Made by a program: the position numbers and the translations under genes. A stretch of DNA of 24,514 nucleotides from Lachnospiraceae bacterium UBA4292 (GTDB lineage Bacteria > Bacillota > Clostridia > Lachnospirales > Lachnospiraceae): positions 1 through 24,514 of the forward strand of contig DGVE01000162.1 of assembly GCA_002395865.1 (NCBI GenBank), read 5' to 3'. Position 1 is the first letter of the stretch, and every line of letters starts with the position of its first letter. The notes beneath the pieces were generated by a model, which saw only the letters and a program-made list of their open reading frames with translations, was not told the DNA's origin and ran no database searches. Of the stretch, positions 23,242 to 24,514 are shown piece by piece.

Positions 23242-23916
23242 TTATTTATCAGGGAGCGGCGTGACCTCAGTTACAGTGAGAACTCCTCCCTTTACGAAGA
23301 ATCTTATGTTATGCCCCGCGAAGCTCACTCCGTAGAGCCTGCTTTCATCATCCTGATACGCGGGGCGGGGATCCTGCGAAAGAAGCCCCGCAGCCGCCTC
23401 CCTCTTATCCTTGGGAAGCTCAAGCAGAAGCTCCTGAGGGAAATCCACGCTGAGTCCGTAGTCCACGCATTTTTCCGCGAAGCCGTCCACCGCCTCAGGG
23501 TGCGCGTCGGTGTAGGAAAGATACGGCTTTATATCTATCACTGCCGTAGAGTCCCTCATATCCACGCCCGACACATACAGCTTCGGCCCCTCGTCCGTGT
23601 ATTCAACCCGCTCAAGCTTCACGCACGAGAGCCCTATCGGGTTCGGCCTGAAGGGCGAGCGCGTGGCAAACACCCCCGCGGGCGTATTGCCCCCGAGCCT
23701 CGGCGGGTGCACGGTCGCGTGATATTTGTCCGGCACGTCAAACCTCCACAGCACCCAGATGTGCGAAAAGCCCTCTATACCGGCAAAAGCGTCGGGATTT
23801 CTGTACTTCGGCAGAAAATCTATCACTCCCGTGAGCTCTTTAACGAGTCCGGCCTGGCGCGGCACTCCGAACTTCTCGGGCAGGTCGGTGTGCACATACC
23901 CTATCACCTCGTACAT
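23242..23916 (-). CDS. trmO: tRNA (N6-threonylcarbamoyladenosine-37)-N6-methyltransferase TrmO-like
   Basis: The 224-residue protein belongs to the TsaA/YaeB (UPF0066) family. In E. coli the member TrmO uses SAM to methylate t6A at position 37 of tRNA-Thr to m6t6A. The conserved blocks are clear: the start IGYVHTDLPEKFGVPRQAG, then GFSHIWVLWRF, and FATRSPFRPNPIGLS with GVDMRDSTAVIDIKPY. The C-terminal helical extension fits the family. The ATG at 23916 begins 1 nt after the acylphosphatase stop. It is one of two anticodon-loop modification loci in the window (the other is trmR/trhP). Function is by homology only. Confidence 0.92.
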   Translation of the reverse strand: MYEVIGYVHTDLPEKFGVPRQAGLVKELTGVIDFLPKYRNPDAFAGIEGFSHIWVLWRFDVPDKYHATVHPPRLGGNTPAGVFATRSPFRPNPIGLSCVKLERVEYTDEGPKLYVSGVDMRDSTAVIDIKPYLSYTDAHPEAVDGFAEKCVDYGLSVDFPQELLLELPKDKREAAAGLLSQDPRPAYQDDESRLYGVSFAGHNIRFFVKGGVLTVTEVTPLPDK

Positions 23917-23917
23917 G

Positions 23918-24190
23918 TCACCACCCCCGCACGCTGAAGCCGTATTCGTCGTCGCGAAGCGCCATGTCGCGGCACTGTATATCGTCTATCCTTATGTACA
24001 GGTCTCTGTTCAGCATCTCAAGCATCTTCGCTATGAGTCCGCCCTCGCCCTGCACCTCCATCTCGACGCTCCCGTCATCGCAGTTGCGCACATATCCGGT
24101 GAGTCCCAGCGCCCTTGCGGCGTGGCTTGCCTTGTATCTGAAGCCGCAGCCCTGCACCCGCCCGCGGCATATATAGTGTTCTCTTATCAT
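23918..24190 (-). CDS. acyP: Acylphosphatase
   Basis: This 90-residue acylphosphatase hydrolyses acyl phosphates such as acetyl phosphate or 1,3-bisphosphoglycerate. The phosphate-binding loop GRVQGCGFR (residues 10-18) holds the catalytic Arg18; the usual Val before GFR is Cys here. The catalytic Asn is N36 in GYVRNCDDGSVE. The length and fold order are as expected. The start at 24190 gives the family N-terminus but has no ribosome binding site; a TATAAT box ends only 5 nt upstream, so the message may be leaderless. It is the first gene of the acyP-trmO-phosphoesterase-DUF975/CmpB run, with 1 nt to trmO. Confidence 0.94.
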   Translation of the reverse strand: MIREHYICRGRVQGCGFRYKASHAARALGLTGYVRNCDDGSVEMEVQGEGGLIAKMLEMLNRDLYIRIDDIQCRDMALRDDEYGFSVRGW

Positions 24191-24195
24191 CGATA

Positions 24196-24201
24196 ATTAT
24201 A
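24196..24201 (-). promoter_or_regulatory. -10 box just before acyP
   Basis: A perfect TATAAT at 24201-24196 on the minus strand lies 5 nt before the ATG at 24190. No recognisable -35 is seen 16-18 nt upstream, where the terminator stem of the preceding gene lies. Confidence 0.4.
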
Positions 24202-24209
24202 TCTAAACT

Positions 24210-24232
24210 GCCCCGGAGACGTTCCCCGGGGC
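24210..24232 (-). terminator. Terminator hairpin after the 64-residue protein gene
   Basis: On the minus strand GCCCCGGGGA (24232-24223) pairs with TCTCCGGGGC (24219-24210) over an ACG loop: 10 bp with one G-U pair. The following AGTTTAGATAT is only modestly T-rich, so termination may be partial. Confidence 0.65.
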
Positions 24233-24267
24233 AAATACACTGTGAGGCTTAACCGCCCGTCTCAGTA

Positions 24268-24462
24268 TTATTTATTGAACTTCGACATAGCGGTGTCGGA
24301 AACATCCTTCACAACATCCTTAACGGAGTCCTTGATGTTCTGGCCCTTCTGTACATCGTCGACCTCGCGCTTTACAGCCTCCACAGCCTTGTCAGCAACT
24401 GCCTTCACATCGTCCTTTGAAACACTTCCGGCCACCTGTGATGCGATATCCTTGATATCCAT
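24268..24462 (-). CDS. Unknown 64-residue charged helical protein
   Basis: I do not recognise a named family. From the ATG at 24462 the protein has 64 residues, no Cys, Trp or Pro, and repeating hydrophobic/charged spacing (DDVKAVADKAVEAVKREVDDVQ and SVKDVVKDVSDTAMSKF), as in long amphipathic helices or a small coiled coil. It has no membrane segment. A strong AAGGAGG lies about 9 nt upstream of this start; an in-frame ATG at 24510 would precede the promoter and is rejected. It has its own extended -10 promoter and a terminator, so it is a single-gene unit and probably well expressed. A stress or cytosolic packing role is possible but not shown. Confidence 0.75.
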   Translation of the reverse strand: MDIKDIASQVAGSVSKDDVKAVADKAVEAVKREVDDVQKGQNIKDSVKDVVKDVSDTAMSKFNK

Positions 24463-24493
24463 GGTTTCATACCTCCTTATTGTTGATAGTTGT

Positions 24494-24502
24494 ATTATAC
24501 CA
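24494..24502 (-). promoter_or_regulatory. Extended -10 promoter of the 64-residue protein gene
   Basis: TGG followed by a perfect TATAAT (24499-24494) on the minus strand is an extended -10. The -35 would fall beyond the right edge of the window. Confidence 0.65.
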
Positions 24503-24514
24503 TAATGCATTCGC

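Noticed and set aside
1..24514. CRISPR arrays, insertion sequences, phage genes, rRNA or tRNA genes
   Set aside because: I saw no regularly spaced repeats, no transposase or integrase motifs, and no tRNA T-loop with acceptor pairing on either strand.

Overview
The window looks like a chromosomal segment from an anaerobic Clostridia member of the Bacillota, most likely a Lachnospiraceae gut or rumen bacterium. The grounds are gene content and gene order: era-recO-glycyl-tRNA synthetase, the ireB-ruvX-DUF1292 block, RNase J, a DUF975 protein and an M16C peptidase. The composition is moderately GC-rich, AGGAGG-type ribosome binding sites are common, and secreted lipoproteins are set up for plant-polysaccharide use. 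The taxonomic call is inference. I see no rRNA, tRNA, CRISPR array, IS element or phage gene. Gene density is high, and the longest gene-free stretches are about 260 bp (6039-6299) and 230-300 bp (before the cold-shock gene). Twenty of the 22 genes lie on the minus strand. The exceptions are a GH26 mannanase lipoprotein (6300-7895) and a cold-shock protein (15787-15990), each with its own promoter.

Layout, right to left on the minus strand. (a) 24510-24268: a 64-residue unknown protein with an extended -10 promoter and a terminator. (b) 24190-20461: acylphosphatase, TrmO-like tRNA methyltransferase, membrane-anchored metallophosphoesterase, and a DUF975/CmpB fusion membrane protein. (c) 20457-16140: citrate synthase, an ABC-F ATPase and DNA polymerase III delta, overlapping or nearly so, behind a clear promoter. 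(d) 15570-7940: a nine-gene run comprising a YhfC-like membrane protein, an SGNH-hydrolase lipoprotein, ireB, ruvX, DUF1292, RNase J, a truncated MltG-like protein, a TrmR-type methyltransferase and a U32 (TrhP-type) protein. (e) 6118-1479: M16C peptidase, era and recO behind a strong promoter. (f) 1425-1: an unknown membrane protein with its own promoter, then glycyl-tRNA synthetase, which runs off the window.

The genes are mostly housekeeping. Themes are tRNA and RNA metabolism (GlyS, TrmO, TrhP/TrmR wobble-uridine modification, RNase J, Era), DNA replication and repair (RecO, RuvX, HolA), and cell envelope (MltG stub, IreB, membrane proteins). Two exported lipoproteins, a mannanase and an SGNH esterase-like protein, look accessory. 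I did not find a convincing new multi-gene system. The best leads are local: a wobble-modification pair fused to the ireB/ruvX/RNase J block, a catalytic-domain-less MltG kept at the conserved mltG position, a possible nine-codon leader peptide in front of a YhfC-like protein that seems to have lost metal ligands, and a possibly leaderless acylphosphatase operon.
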